Both the position numbers and the translations under genes were made by a program. The notes below the pieces were generated by a model. That model saw nothing but the letters and a program-made list of their open reading frames with translations, was not told where the DNA came from and ran no database searches. A stretch of DNA of 64,000 bases from an uncultured Collinsella sp. (lineage in GTDB: Bacteria > Actinomycetota > Coriobacteriia > Coriobacteriales > Coriobacteriaceae): positions 16,170 through 80,169 of the forward strand of contig USAJ01000006.1 in the NCBI GenBank assembly GCA_900552685.1, read 5' to 3'. How positions within the stretch are numbered: the stretch's first letter is position 1; the number at the start of each line of letters is the position of its first letter. This document shows positions 33,092-41,182 of this stretch, piece by piece.

Positions 33092-33712
33092 TTGATCAGC
33101 ATGATTCTCGGCCGCAAGATTGGCATGACCCAGGTTTGGGACGAGGACGACAACGTCGTTCCCGTCACGGTCATCCAGGCTGGCCCCTGCGCTGTCTCGC
33201 AGGTTAAAACTCAGGCAACCGACGGCTATGACGCCGTCCAGATCGGTTTCGGCGACATCAAGGCCAAGAACGTGAACAAGCCCATGGCTGGTCACTTCGC
33301 CAAGGCTGGCGTCGAGCCTGTCCGCTTCCTTCGTGAGGTCCGCGTCGAGAACGGCGAGGAGCACAAGGTCGGCGAGGTCGTCACCGTCGCTGATTTCGCT
33401 GATGTCGAGAAGGTCGACGTCATCGGTACCTCCAAGGGTAAGGGCTTCCAGGGTCGCATCAAGCGCTGGGGTCAGCGCCGCGGTCCTATGACGCATGGTT
33501 CTCACTTCCAGCGTCACCCCGGTTCTATCGGTCAGTGCGCCTATCCTGCGCGCGTCCTCAAGGGCGTCAAGATGGCCGGTCACATGGGTAACGAGCGCGT
33601 TACCGTCAAGAACCTTTCCGTTGTCCGCATCGATGCCGAGCAGAACCTCATCTTGGTCAAGGGCGCTGTCCCGGGTGCCAAGAATGGTCTCGTCGCCATC
33701 CGTATGGCCTAA
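33092..33712 (+). CDS. rplC: 50S ribosomal protein L3
   Basis: 206 residues. L3 binds near the peptidyl transferase centre. ILGRKIGMTQVW at the N-terminus and RRGPMTHGSHFQRHPGSIG (about residues 128-146) are typical. The start is uncertain: TTG at 33092 (used here, since rpsL and rpsJ also use TTG) or ATG at 33101; neither has a strong ribosome site. First gene of the main ribosomal block, 25 kb from rpsJ. Confidence 0.96.
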   Translation: MISMILGRKIGMTQVWDEDDNVVPVTVIQAGPCAVSQVKTQATDGYDAVQIGFGDIKAKNVNKPMAGHFAKAGVEPVRFLREVRVENGEEHKVGEVVTVADFADVEKVDVIGTSKGKGFQGRIKRWGQRRGPMTHGSHFQRHPGSIGQCAYPARVLKGVKMAGHMGNERVTVKNLSVVRIDAEQNLILVKGAVPGAKNGLVAIRMA

Positions 33713-33758
33713 GGGCCCAGCCCATTTAGCCCAGCGTCATACCAAGGAGAACACTTAA

Positions 33759-34385
33759 ATGGCAAAGTTTGAAGTAAAGAACAGCGAGGGCAAGAAGGTC
33801 GCCGAGGCCGAGCTCGCCGCTGAGGTGTACGGCATCGAGCCGAACATCCACGTTATGCACCACATCGTCAAGTGCCAGATGGCCTCTTGGCGTCAGGGCA
33901 CCCAGTCCGCTAAGGGCCGCTCTGAGGTTTCCGGTGGCGGCAAGAAGCCTTGGCGTCAGAAGGGCACCGGCCGTGCCCGCCAGGGTTCCATCCGTGCTGC
34001 CCAGTGGCGTCACGGTGGCGTTGTCTTCGCCCCCAAGCCCCGTTCCTACGCTAAGCGTATGAACAACAAGGAGGTCAAGCTGGCTATGCGCTCTGCGCTG
34101 TCCGCCAAGCTGGCCGATGGCGAGCTTGTGCTCGTCGACGACTACGGCTTCGAGAAGCCTTCCACCAAGGCTGCCGTTGCCATGCTCAAGGCTCTCGGCC
34201 TTGAGGGCAAGCGTCTGACCATCATCGTTCGCGATGAGGACGTCAACGCCTACCTGTCGTTCCGCAACATTCCCAAGACGTTCATCATCACTGCCGACGA
34301 GGCCAACACCTACGATCTCGTCAACAACAACGCCGTGCTGATGCCCGCCGACATCGCCGCTCACTTCGGGGAGGTGCTTGCTTAA
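33759..34385 (+). CDS. rplD: 50S ribosomal protein L4
   Basis: 208 residues. The extended loop SGGGKKPWRQKGTGRARQGS (about residues 50-69) that lines the exit tunnel is present. In E. coli L4 represses its own operon through the S10 leader. AAGGAG precedes the ATG. The stop overlaps the rplW start region (TAAATG). Confidence 0.97.
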   Translation: MAKFEVKNSEGKKVAEAELAAEVYGIEPNIHVMHHIVKCQMASWRQGTQSAKGRSEVSGGGKKPWRQKGTGRARQGSIRAAQWRHGGVVFAPKPRSYAKRMNNKEVKLAMRSALSAKLADGELVLVDDYGFEKPSTKAAVAMLKALGLEGKRLTIIVRDEDVNAYLSFRNIPKTFIITADEANTYDLVNNNAVLMPADIAAHFGEVLA

Positions 34386-34673
34386 ATGACCGCCCACGAG
34401 ATCATCATCCGTCCGATCGTGTCCGAGCGTTCCTTCTCCGGCATGGAGCAGAACAAGTACACGTTCGAGGTCGCCAAGGATGCTAACAAGTATCAGATCA
34501 AGGACGCTGTCGAGGAGATCTTCGGCGTCAAGGTCGTTCGCGTGAACACCCTGACGGTCAAGCCCAAGACCAAGCGCGTGCGCTATGTCGCCGGCAAGAC
34601 CCGTTCTTGGAAGAAGGCCATCGTCACGCTGGCCGAGGGCGACACCATCGAGGTCTTTGGCAACCAGGCCTAA
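34386..34673 (+). CDS. rplW: 50S ribosomal protein L23
   Basis: 95 residues. Sits at the tunnel exit where trigger factor and SRP dock. N-terminal EIIIRPIVSERSF and the VNTLTVKPKTKRV block are typical. It begins directly after the rplD stop and is followed by a strong hairpin at 34691. Confidence 0.97.
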   Translation: MTAHEIIIRPIVSERSFSGMEQNKYTFEVAKDANKYQIKDAVEEIFGVKVVRVNTLTVKPKTKRVRYVAGKTRSWKKAIVTLAEGDTIEVFGNQA

Positions 34674-34690
34674 GACTCGCTGCTGTTGAG

Positions 34691-34735
34691 TGAGCTCATG
34701 CCTCCCAAATAGGGGAGGCGAGAGCTCAAGGTTTT
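34691..34735 (+). terminator. hairpin between rplW and rplB (probable terminator or attenuator)
   Basis: TGAGCTCATGCCTCCC and GGGAGGCGAGAGCTCA pair around 6 bases, followed by AGGTTTT. It suggests that rplC-rplD-rplW can be a separate transcript. Confidence 0.55.
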
Positions 34736-34740
34736 GGGCG

Positions 34741-34772
34741 TATAAAATGGACACGCCCGGAGCCGTGTATAC
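34741..34772 (+). promoter_or_regulatory. internal rplB promoter region with the shared r-protein motif
   Basis: TATAAA at 34741 and, from 34747, the same motif as at 32882 (ending AGCCGTGTATAC). The 26 bases differ at two positions. The following leader of about 80 nt leads to rplB. Confidence 0.45.
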
Positions 34773-34852
34773 GTCCGGTGTCATCGCACCCGAGGCAGAA
34801 CCTCGAATCCCTGTCTGCGATGGCTAACGGATTCCTATTGAAAGGGATTGTA

Positions 34853-35683
34853 ATGGCTGTAAAGCACCTTAAGCCGACCTCCGCTGGTAGGCGTTGGCAG
34901 ACGATCTCCGACTTCTCCGAGATCACCTGCACCAAGCCCGAGAAGTCTCTTCTCGAGCCCCTGCCCAAGAAGGCCGGTCGTAACAACAACGGCCGCATCA
35001 CCACCCGCCACCAGGGCGGCGGCGTGAAGCGTCGTTACCGCGTGATCGACTTCAAGCGCAACAAGGATGGCGTGCCCGCCAAGGTTGCCACGATCGAGTA
35101 CGATCCGAACCGTTCCGCTCGCATCGCTCTGCTGCACTACGCTGACGGTGAGAAGCGCTACATCCTGGCCCCCAAGGGTCTCGAGGTCGGTCAGACCATC
35201 ATGTCCGGTTCTGACGCCGACATCAAGCCGGGCAACGCTCTGCCCCTCGCCGACATCCCCGTCGGTACGCTCATCCACGCCGTCGAGTTCCAGCCGGGCA
35301 AGGGCGCTGCTATCGCCCGTTCCGCCGGTAACTCCTGCCAGCTGATGGGTAAGGAGGGCAAGTACGCTATCGTCCGTATGCCTTCCTCCGAGATGCGCCG
35401 CATCCTCGTTACCTGCCGCGCCACCGTCGGTGAGGTCGGCAACGCCGATCACTCCAACATCGTCATCGGCAAGGCCGGCCGTAAGCGTCACATGAACGTG
35501 CGCCCGACCGTCCGCGGTACCGTCATGAACCCTGTCGACCACCCGCACGGCGGTGGCGAGGGCAAGAACCACACCTCTGGTCGTCCCTCCGTTACCCCCT
35601 GGGGTAAGCCGACGAAGGGCCTTCGTACGCGCAAGAAGAAGAAGGTCTCGAACCAGCACATCATTCGTCGCCGTAAGAAGTAA
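34853..35683 (+). CDS. rplB: 50S ribosomal protein L2
   Basis: 276 residues from the ATG at 34853. L2 is needed for peptidyl transferase assembly. Seen: AVKHLKPTSAGRRW at the N-terminus and the C-terminal VDHPHGGGEG loop with the conserved histidine. An in-frame extension to 34778 is not needed; AAAGGG precedes 34853. Confidence 0.97.
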   Translation: MAVKHLKPTSAGRRWQTISDFSEITCTKPEKSLLEPLPKKAGRNNNGRITTRHQGGGVKRRYRVIDFKRNKDGVPAKVATIEYDPNRSARIALLHYADGEKRYILAPKGLEVGQTIMSGSDADIKPGNALPLADIPVGTLIHAVEFQPGKGAAIARSAGNSCQLMGKEGKYAIVRMPSSEMRRILVTCRATVGEVGNADHSNIVIGKAGRKRHMNVRPTVRGTVMNPVDHPHGGGEGKNHTSGRPSVTPWGKPTKGLRTRKKKKVSNQHIIRRRKK

Positions 35684-35715
35684 TTTCGGATACCGAGTTT
35701 TAGGAGAAAGCACTT

Positions 35716-35976
35716 ATGAGCAGAAGTCTCAAAAAGGGCCCGTTCGTGGAGACTCGCCTTCTCTCGCGTATCACCGCGATGAACGAGGCTGGCAAGAAGG
35801 ACGTCGTGAAGACCTGGTCCCGCGCGTCCACCATCTTCCCCGAGATGGTTGGTCACACCATCGCCGTCCACGACGGCCGCAAGCATGTGCCCGTGTATGT
35901 TACCGAGTCCATGGTTGGTCACAAGCTCGGCGAGTTTGCGCCGACTCGTACGTTCCGTGGCCACAAGGCCAAATAG
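35716..35976 (+). CDS. rpsS: 30S ribosomal protein S19
   Basis: 86 residues, full length. MSRSLKKGPFVETRLL at the N-terminus and GHKLGEFAPTRTFRGH at the C-terminus define S19, which contacts S13 in the 30S head. AGGAGAAAG precedes the ATG. Confidence 0.98.
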   Translation: MSRSLKKGPFVETRLLSRITAMNEAGKKDVVKTWSRASTIFPEMVGHTIAVHDGRKHVPVYVTESMVGHKLGEFAPTRTFRGHKAK

Positions 35977-35990
35977 GGGGTTAACCGTAA

Positions 35991-36362
35991 ATGGCAACTA
36001 AGTCTATTGAAACTGAGGCCACCGAGGTTCGCGCCGTCGCTAAGTACGTGCGTGTTTCCCCCAGCAAGGCCCGCCTGGTGGTCGATCTGATCCGCCGCAA
36101 GCCTGTCGCTCAGGCCTTCGACATCCTCCACTTCTGCGACCGCGCCGTCGCCGTGGATGTCGAGAAGGTTCTCCGTTCCGCCGTTGCGAACGCCGAGAAC
36201 AACAACGGTCTGCGTGCCGACAACCTGGTTGTCGCCGCTGCCTATGTTGACGAGGGTCCGACGCTTAAGCGCATCCGTCCCCGCGCCAAGGGTTCCGCTT
36301 CTCGTATTCTGAAGCGTACTTCCCACATCACCGTCGTCGTTGCTCCTCGAAAGGAGGCGTAA
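35991..36362 (+). CDS. rplV: 50S ribosomal protein L22
   Basis: 123 residues. Binds 23S rRNA and lines the exit tunnel. AVAKYVRVSPSKARLVVDLI at the N-terminus and RAKGSASRILKRTSHITVVV near the end, the region of the tunnel hairpin. It follows rpsS by 14 bases. Confidence 0.97.
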   Translation: MATKSIETEATEVRAVAKYVRVSPSKARLVVDLIRRKPVAQAFDILHFCDRAVAVDVEKVLRSAVANAENNNGLRADNLVVAAAYVDEGPTLKRIRPRAKGSASRILKRTSHITVVVAPRKEA

Positions 36363-36368
36363 AGCTGT

Positions 36369-37079
36369 ATGGGTCAGAAAGTCTACCCCACCGGCTTCCG
36401 TCTTGGCATCACCGAGAACTGGCGCTCCCGCTGGTTCGCAGAGAAGGATTACGCTAAGACCCTCGGTAACGATCTCGAGATCCGCAAGTACCTCGAGAAG
36501 CGTCTTTCCCGCGCAGCTGTCTCCCGCGTCGAGATCGAGCGCGCTGGCGACAAGGTGAAGGTCATCATCCTCACCGCTCGCCCCGGCGTTGTCATCGGTA
36601 AGAAGGGTGCCGAGATCGATACCCTCCGCACCGAGCTCGAGAAGGTCGCTGGCGTCTCCAAGGGCCAGCTCTCCGTCGACGTTGTCGAGATCAAGCGCCC
36701 CGAGCTCGACGCCAACCTCGTTGCTCAGTCTATCGCCGAGCAGCTCGAGGGCCGCGTTGCCTTCCGTCGCGCTATGCGCAAGGCTGTCCAGTCTGCCCGC
36801 AAGGCCGGCGCTAAGGGCATCCGTATCCAGTGCTCCGGTCGTCTCGGCGGTGCCGAGATGGGCCGTCGTGAGTGGTACCGCGAGGGTCGCGTGCCTCTGC
36901 ACACCCTCCGTGCCAAGATCGACTACGGCACGGCTGTCGCCAGCACCACCATGGGCGCTTGCGGCGTGAAGGTCTGGATCTACCTGGGCGAGAAGCTCCC
37001 GGGCCAGCCTGTTCCCAACCCTGCACTCGAGGGCTCTTCCCGTCCTCGTCGTCGTAACTCCGAGAGGAGGGGTCAGTAG
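36369..37079 (+). CDS. rpsC: 30S ribosomal protein S3
   Basis: 236 residues. S3 forms part of the mRNA entry channel. GQKVYPTGFRLGITENW at the N-terminus, KH domain with VVIGKKGAEID (about residues 76-86), and the C-terminal GRLGGAEMGRREWYREG block. AGGAGG lies in the end of rplV. The stop shares a base with the rplP start (TAGTG). Confidence 0.97.
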   Translation: MGQKVYPTGFRLGITENWRSRWFAEKDYAKTLGNDLEIRKYLEKRLSRAAVSRVEIERAGDKVKVIILTARPGVVIGKKGAEIDTLRTELEKVAGVSKGQLSVDVVEIKRPELDANLVAQSIAEQLEGRVAFRRAMRKAVQSARKAGAKGIRIQCSGRLGGAEMGRREWYREGRVPLHTLRAKIDYGTAVASTTMGACGVKVWIYLGEKLPGQPVPNPALEGSSRPRRRNSERRGQ

Positions 37080-37582
37080 TGCTTGCCCCTAAGCGTATTC
37101 TTCACCGCAAGGTGCAGCGTGGCTCCATGAAGGGCCAGGCCAAGGGTAATACCGAGCTGCATTTCGGCGAGTTTGGTATCCAGGCTCTCGAGGCCCATTG
37201 GATCACCAACCGTCAGATCGAGGCCGCTCGTATTGCCATGACCCGCTACATGAAGCGTGGCGGTCGTGTCTACATCACGATCTTCCCCGATAAGCCCATC
37301 ACCAAGAAGCCTGCCGAGACTCGCATGGGTTCTGGTAAGGGTAACCCCGAGGAGTGGGTGGCCGTCGTCAAGCCCGGCCGCATCATGTTCGAGGTCAAGG
37401 GCGTGCCCGAGGAGGTCGCTCGCGAGGCTCTGCGTCTTGCACAGCACAAGCTTCCCATCAAGACCAAGATTGTTGCTGCTAAGAACGCTGAGCAGCGCAT
37501 CGAGAAGGAGATGGCTGAGGAGGCCGCTCTCGAGGCCAAGTGGGCTGCTGAGGACGCCGCCGCCGCCAAGGAGGAGAACTAA
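37079..37582 (+). CDS. rplP: 50S ribosomal protein L16 with extended C-terminus
   Basis: 167 residues, against about 137-144 usually. L16 helps place tRNA at the A site. GTG start overlapping the rpsC stop. KRILHRKVQRGSMKGQAKG at the N-terminus and RMGSGKGNPEEWVAVVKPG in the middle are typical. The extra 25 or so residues at the end are alanine- and glutamate-rich and have no obvious function. Confidence 0.96.
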   Translation: MLAPKRILHRKVQRGSMKGQAKGNTELHFGEFGIQALEAHWITNRQIEAARIAMTRYMKRGGRVYITIFPDKPITKKPAETRMGSGKGNPEEWVAVVKPGRIMFEVKGVPEEVAREALRLAQHKLPIKTKIVAAKNAEQRIEKEMAEEAALEAKWAAEDAAAAKEEN

Positions 37583-37797
37583 TGAAGCCCGCAGAGATTC
37601 GTGAGCTCTCGGACGCTCAGCTCGTTGAGAAGCTGAAGGAAATGCGCGCCGAGCTCTTTAACCTTCGTTTCCAGATGGCCACCAGCCAGCTGGACAACAC
37701 CGCTCGCGTCAACACCGTGAAGAAGGACATCGCTCGCGTCCTCACGGAGCAGCGCGCCCGCGAGATCGCAGCGGAGAAGTCCGCTGTCGCCGAGTAG
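37582..37797 (+). CDS. rpmC: 50S ribosomal protein L29
   Basis: 71 residues, helical. LRFQMATSQLDNTARV is the family core. The start overlaps the rplP stop (TAATG). Confidence 0.96.
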   Translation: MKPAEIRELSDAQLVEKLKEMRAELFNLRFQMATSQLDNTARVNTVKKDIARVLTEQRAREIAAEKSAVAE

Positions 37798-37813
37798 GAC
37801 CTAAGGAGAGAAC

Positions 37814-38074
37814 ATGACTGATTCGCGTAACTCGCGTAAGGTCCGTACGGGTGTCGTTACCTCCGTCTCCGGTGCCAAGACCATTGTTGTCACCATCACC
37901 GAGCGCAAGCGTCACCCCAAGTACGGCAAGATGATGACCAGCTCCAAGAAGCTGCACGCTCACGACGAGGAGTGCACGGCTGGCGTGGGCGACACCGTCC
38001 GCGTTATGGAGACCCGTCCTATGTCCAAGATGAAGCGTTGGCGCCTCATCGAGGTCGTCGAGCGCGCTAAATAA
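37814..38074 (+). CDS. rpsQ: 30S ribosomal protein S17
   Basis: 86 residues. Primary 16S rRNA-binding protein with an OB fold. RKVRTGVVTSVSGAKTIVVT and the C-terminal GDTVRVMETRPMSKMKRWRL are typical. AAGGAGAG precedes the ATG. A 118-base leader with a hairpin separates it from rplN. Confidence 0.97.
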   Translation: MTDSRNSRKVRTGVVTSVSGAKTIVVTITERKRHPKYGKMMTSSKKLHAHDEECTAGVGDTVRVMETRPMSKMKRWRLIEVVERAK

Positions 38075-38101
38075 GCAGTCGCTCTTACGACTTGTACGTT
38101 T

Positions 38102-38167
38102 CCGAAGATGTGCGTATGCCTGGCTTGCATACCACGGGCCGTATAAAGGCTGCGCACCTCTCTTCGG
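38102..38167 (+). promoter_or_regulatory. hairpin leader between rpsQ and rplN
   Basis: CCGAAGA (38102-38108) pairs with TCTTCGG (38161-38167); TGCG with CGCA inside; and TATGC with GCATA in a smaller inner hairpin. It lies at the usual S10/spc operon boundary, so it may carry a promoter, attenuator or protein-binding site. Confidence 0.5.
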
Positions 38168-38192
38168 TTCTTAGTTCGGAGGAACATCTACC

Positions 38193-38561
38193 ATGATTCA
38201 GATGCAAACCATGCTGAACGTCGCCGACAACTCCGGCGCTCGCAAGATTCGCTGCATCAAGGTGCTTGGCGGTTCCAAGCGTCGTTATGCAGGCATCGGC
38301 GATGTGTTCATCGGTGCTGTCCAGGAGGCTACCCCTGGCGCCAACGTCAAGAAGAAGGACGTTGTCCGTTGCGTCGTCGTTCGCACCGTTAAGGAGATCC
38401 GCCGCAAGGATGGCTCCTACATTCGCTTTGATGAGAACGCCTGCGTTGTCATCAACAACGATGGTTCGCCCGTCGGCACCCGTATCTTCGGGCCCGTCGC
38501 TCGCGAGCTTCGTGACAAGAAGTACATGAAGATCGTCTCGCTCGCTCCCGAGACCCTGTAG
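38193..38561 (+). CDS. rplN: 50S ribosomal protein L14
   Basis: 122 residues, full length. MIQMQTMLNVADNSGARKI and FGPVARELRDKKYMKIVSLAPE are the typical ends. L14 forms an intersubunit bridge and is the RsfS target in other bacteria. First gene of the spc-type pair here. Confidence 0.98.
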   Translation: MIQMQTMLNVADNSGARKIRCIKVLGGSKRRYAGIGDVFIGAVQEATPGANVKKKDVVRCVVVRTVKEIRRKDGSYIRFDENACVVINNDGSPVGTRIFGPVARELRDKKYMKIVSLAPETL

Positions 38562-38574
38562 TTAGGGGAGATAT

Positions 38575-38880
38575 ATGTATATCAAGAAGGGCGATAAGGT
38601 CCAGGTTCTCTCTGGTAAGGATCGCGGCAAGCAGGGCGTTGTCCTGCGTGCTCTCCCCGCCGAGAACAAGGTCGTTGTCGAGGGCGTTTCGGTCGTCAAG
38701 AAGGCCGTCAAGCCCAACGCTGCCAACCAGCAGGGCGGCATCGTTTCGCAGGAGGCTCCCATCGACGCCTCCAACGTCAATCTCGTTTGCCCCGAGTGCG
38801 GTAAGGTTACCCGCGTCGGTCACGAGAAGGACGGCAAGAACAAGCTGCGCGTCTGCAAGAAGTGCGGCCACAAGTTCTAA
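38575..38880 (+). CDS. rplX: 50S ribosomal protein L24
   Basis: 101 residues. An assembly initiator with a KOW motif at the N-terminus (KKGDKVQVLSGKDRGKQGVV). The C-terminal CPECGKVTR...CKKCGHKF forms a four-Cys zinc-ribbon-like end, seen in some lineages. In most bacteria rplE follows; here a terminator does. Confidence 0.97.
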   Translation: MYIKKGDKVQVLSGKDRGKQGVVLRALPAENKVVVEGVSVVKKAVKPNAANQQGGIVSQEAPIDASNVNLVCPECGKVTRVGHEKDGKNKLRVCKKCGHKF

Positions 38881-38906
38881 GCTGCCCGCAACATCAAGTT
38901 GCTAGC

Positions 38907-38943
38907 AAAGGCCCGGATGCCCCTCGGCATCCGGGCCTTTTTC
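38907..38943 (+). terminator. terminator after rplX
   Basis: AAAGGCCCGGATGCC and GGCATCCGGGCCTTT pair around CCTC, then TTTCT. It ends the ribosomal block. Confidence 0.92.
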
Positions 38944-39210
38944 TATCCCTACTCATTGGGGACAGACTTAAATGAGTACCCTAACTGGGTAAGCATAAAT
39001 GAGCGGGTCGTGCTGTATAAATTGCTTGTGTGCGCGTTTATGCGCGTTAGATTGCGTTTAATTACGCACCTATGCGTATATATGCACCGTTTACGGGGCA
39101 ATAATGACCGTTTAACGGTGAGATACGCAAAAACACGCACAGACGCGCGTGTTTGTGCGAATATAGAGCTGTCAGAAATGCAAGACGTTCTATGACACAG
39201 GAGACACATA
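38944..39210 (+). promoter_or_regulatory. control region upstream of the oxidoreductase/DeoR pair
   Basis: AT-rich, with many copies of TGCG or ACGCA boxes: TTTATGCGCG, GATTGCGTTTAATTACGCA, CTATGCGTATATATGCA and ATACGCAAAAACACGCA between about 39035 and 39150. TATAAA at 39018 is a possible -10. The repeats could be sites for the DeoR regulator encoded at 40294. GGGGACAG at 38956 belongs to the dispersed-repeat type. Confidence 0.45.
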
Positions 39211-40290
39211 ATGGCAGATTCCAAGCAGGCTCCACTCGACGCCGCGGCAGCCGCCAAAGCAGCATTTGCTTCGGTCCAGGACAAGCCGTTCCCTAACGAC
39301 ATCTTTACGGCTCCCGAGCTCCGTTGGGCTGTGATCGGTTGCGGCGTTATTGCCAACCAGATGGCTCAGTCCCTTGCCCTGGCCGGCCGCAAGCTTACGG
39401 GCGTCGCAAACCGTACGCTATCCAAGGCTCAAGCTTTTGCCGAGCAGTATGGCATCGAGAAGGTCTATGAGACGGTCGAGGACCTCTACGCCGATCCGGA
39501 TATCGACGCCGTCTACATCACCACCCCGCACAACACCCATATCACCTATCTGCGCGCCGCCCTGGCGGCCGGCAAGCACGTTCTCTGCGAGAAGGCCATC
39601 ACGCTCAACTCCGCCGAGCTCGATGAGGCCCGCGCCATTGCCGCCGAACACAACGTGGTCCTTATGGACGCTACCACGGTGCTCCACATGCCCTTGTATC
39701 AAGAGCTGCGCCGCCGCATGGATGCCGGCGAGTTTGGCCGCATGAACCTCGCTCAGCTCAACTTTGGTAGCTACAAGGAGTACGGCGACCTGACCAACCG
39801 TTTCTATAATCGCAACCTCGCTGGCGGTGCCATGCTCGATATTGGCGTATACGCCCTGTCCGTCATGCGCCTGTTTATGGCCAGCCAGCCAGCCGAGGTC
39901 GTGTCTCTGGGCAACACCTGTGAGACCGGTGTCGACGTTGCGGGCGGCATTGTCTGCCGTAACGCCGAGCAGCAGCTGGGCGTCGTGAGCCTTACACTCC
40001 ACTCCAAGCAGCCCAAGCGCTCGGTCATCAGCTTCGACAAGTGCTATATCGAGGTCAACGAGTATCCGCGCGCCGACCATGCGACCATCGTGTGGACTGC
40101 GGACGGTCACCGTGAGGAGGTCCACGCTGGCACCGAGGCATACGCTCTGTGCTACGAGATGGCTGACCTGGAGAAGGCCGTTGCCGGCGATGATTCGAAG
40201 TGCGAGCTTCTGGGCTATGCTTCCGATGTTATGGAGCTGATGACCAAGCTCCGCGCCGACTGGGGAGTCGTGTACCCCGAGGAGGAGTAA
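39211..40290 (+). CDS. Gfo/Idh/MocA family NAD(P)-dependent oxidoreductase
   Basis: 359 residues. Rossmann domain with AVIGCGVIANQMAQSLA (about residues 41-57), then TPHNTHITYLRAALAAGKHVLCEK. The usual EKP motif reads EKA. The C-terminal domain holds AGGAMLDIGVYALS with the catalytic-region Asp. About 38 extra residues precede the Rossmann domain. The family acts on sugars, inositols and related polyols; substrate unknown. It overlaps nothing but is followed three bases later by a DeoR gene, likely its regulator. Confidence 0.9.
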   Translation: MADSKQAPLDAAAAAKAAFASVQDKPFPNDIFTAPELRWAVIGCGVIANQMAQSLALAGRKLTGVANRTLSKAQAFAEQYGIEKVYETVEDLYADPDIDAVYITTPHNTHITYLRAALAAGKHVLCEKAITLNSAELDEARAIAAEHNVVLMDATTVLHMPLYQELRRRMDAGEFGRMNLAQLNFGSYKEYGDLTNRFYNRNLAGGAMLDIGVYALSVMRLFMASQPAEVVSLGNTCETGVDVAGGIVCRNAEQQLGVVSLTLHSKQPKRSVISFDKCYIEVNEYPRADHATIVWTADGHREEVHAGTEAYALCYEMADLEKAVAGDDSKCELLGYASDVMELMTKLRADWGVVYPEEE

Positions 40291-40293
40291 GCG

Positions 40294-41040
40294 ATGCTTG
40301 CGGAAGATAGGCTCAACGCGATCGTGTCGATGGTGCAGCAGGCCGGCTCGGTTACCGTGCCGGAGCTTGCTGAAGCCCTGGGCGTGACGCCGTCCACCAT
40401 TCGCCGTGACCTGCAGACGCTCGACCGCGCACACCGTATCGCCAAGGTGCACGGTGGCGCGACAAGTCTTGAGCGCGCGCACGTGACGCGCGACCTAACG
40501 ATCAGTGAGCGCAGCGATCTCCATAACGACGACAAGGAGCGTATCTGCGCCCGCGCCGCGGCGCTTGTGGAGCCCGATAGCTTTGTGTATATCGATTCGG
40601 GATCCACGACCCTCAAGCTCATCGAGCATCTTCCGCGCCTTGAGGGTGTCACCTATGTGACCGATTCCGTGCTCCATGCTCAGCATCTCGCTGTGCGCGG
40701 CATGCGCACCGTGGTGCTGGGCGGCGAGCTTAAACCCGAGACCGAGGCGCTCGTTGGCCCCGATGCTCTGGCAACCCTAGACCGCTACAACTTTAACTGC
40801 GGCTTTTGGGGTTCTAACGGCATTGCCGCCGAGCAGGGCTTTACGACGCCCGATATCGAGGAAGCGCAGGTCAAGCGTATCTCGATGCGCCATACAGCCA
40901 AACGCTTCGTAATCTCGGACGCCAGTAAGTTTGGCATGGTGGCTCCCGTAAAATTCGCGGACTTCCGTGACGCAACGGTTATCACCGCGGGCGAGGTGCC
41001 CGCCAAGTACCAGACGATGGTAAACGTCATCACGGTTTAG
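40294..41040 (+). CDS. DeoR-family transcriptional regulator
   Basis: 248 residues. Helix-turn-helix at about residues 19-40 (TVPELAEALGVTPSTIRRDL), sensor domain with IDSGSTTLKLIEHLP and VTDSVLHAQHLA, WGSNGIAAEQGF. It is a distinct paralogue from the two at 21.5-23.1 kb. It follows the oxidoreductase by three bases, so both are one unit and probably self-regulated by a sugar phosphate. Confidence 0.93.
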   Translation: MLAEDRLNAIVSMVQQAGSVTVPELAEALGVTPSTIRRDLQTLDRAHRIAKVHGGATSLERAHVTRDLTISERSDLHNDDKERICARAAALVEPDSFVYIDSGSTTLKLIEHLPRLEGVTYVTDSVLHAQHLAVRGMRTVVLGGELKPETEALVGPDALATLDRYNFNCGFWGSNGIAAEQGFTTPDIEEAQVKRISMRHTAKRFVISDASKFGMVAPVKFADFRDATVITAGEVPAKYQTMVNVITV

Positions 41041-41059
41041 CAACGGGGCGAAGTAAGGC

Positions 41060-41100
41060 CAAAACCACCACAAAGGTGCCTGTCCCCACTGTGGCGGTTA
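41060..41100. repeat. short palindromic dispersed repeat
   Basis: CCACAAAGG, TGCCTGTCCCC and ACTGTGG form an imperfect hairpin. GGGACAGGCACC-type sequences recur in intergenic DNA of many bacteria and in this window in shortened form. Confidence 0.4.
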
Positions 41101-41182
41101 GTAACGAAAACCGAGTAGTTTTCTCAATAGAAAAACGGCAACGTCCATTACGGGCGATGCCGCTATTGTTGTCTGCCGTTTT

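Noticed and set aside
40000..41040. Possible link of the oxidoreductase-DeoR pair to the sulfatase island
   Set aside because: They are separated by the ribosomal block, use a different DeoR protein and their promoter boxes (TGCG/ACGCA) differ from the ACGAAC sites of the island.
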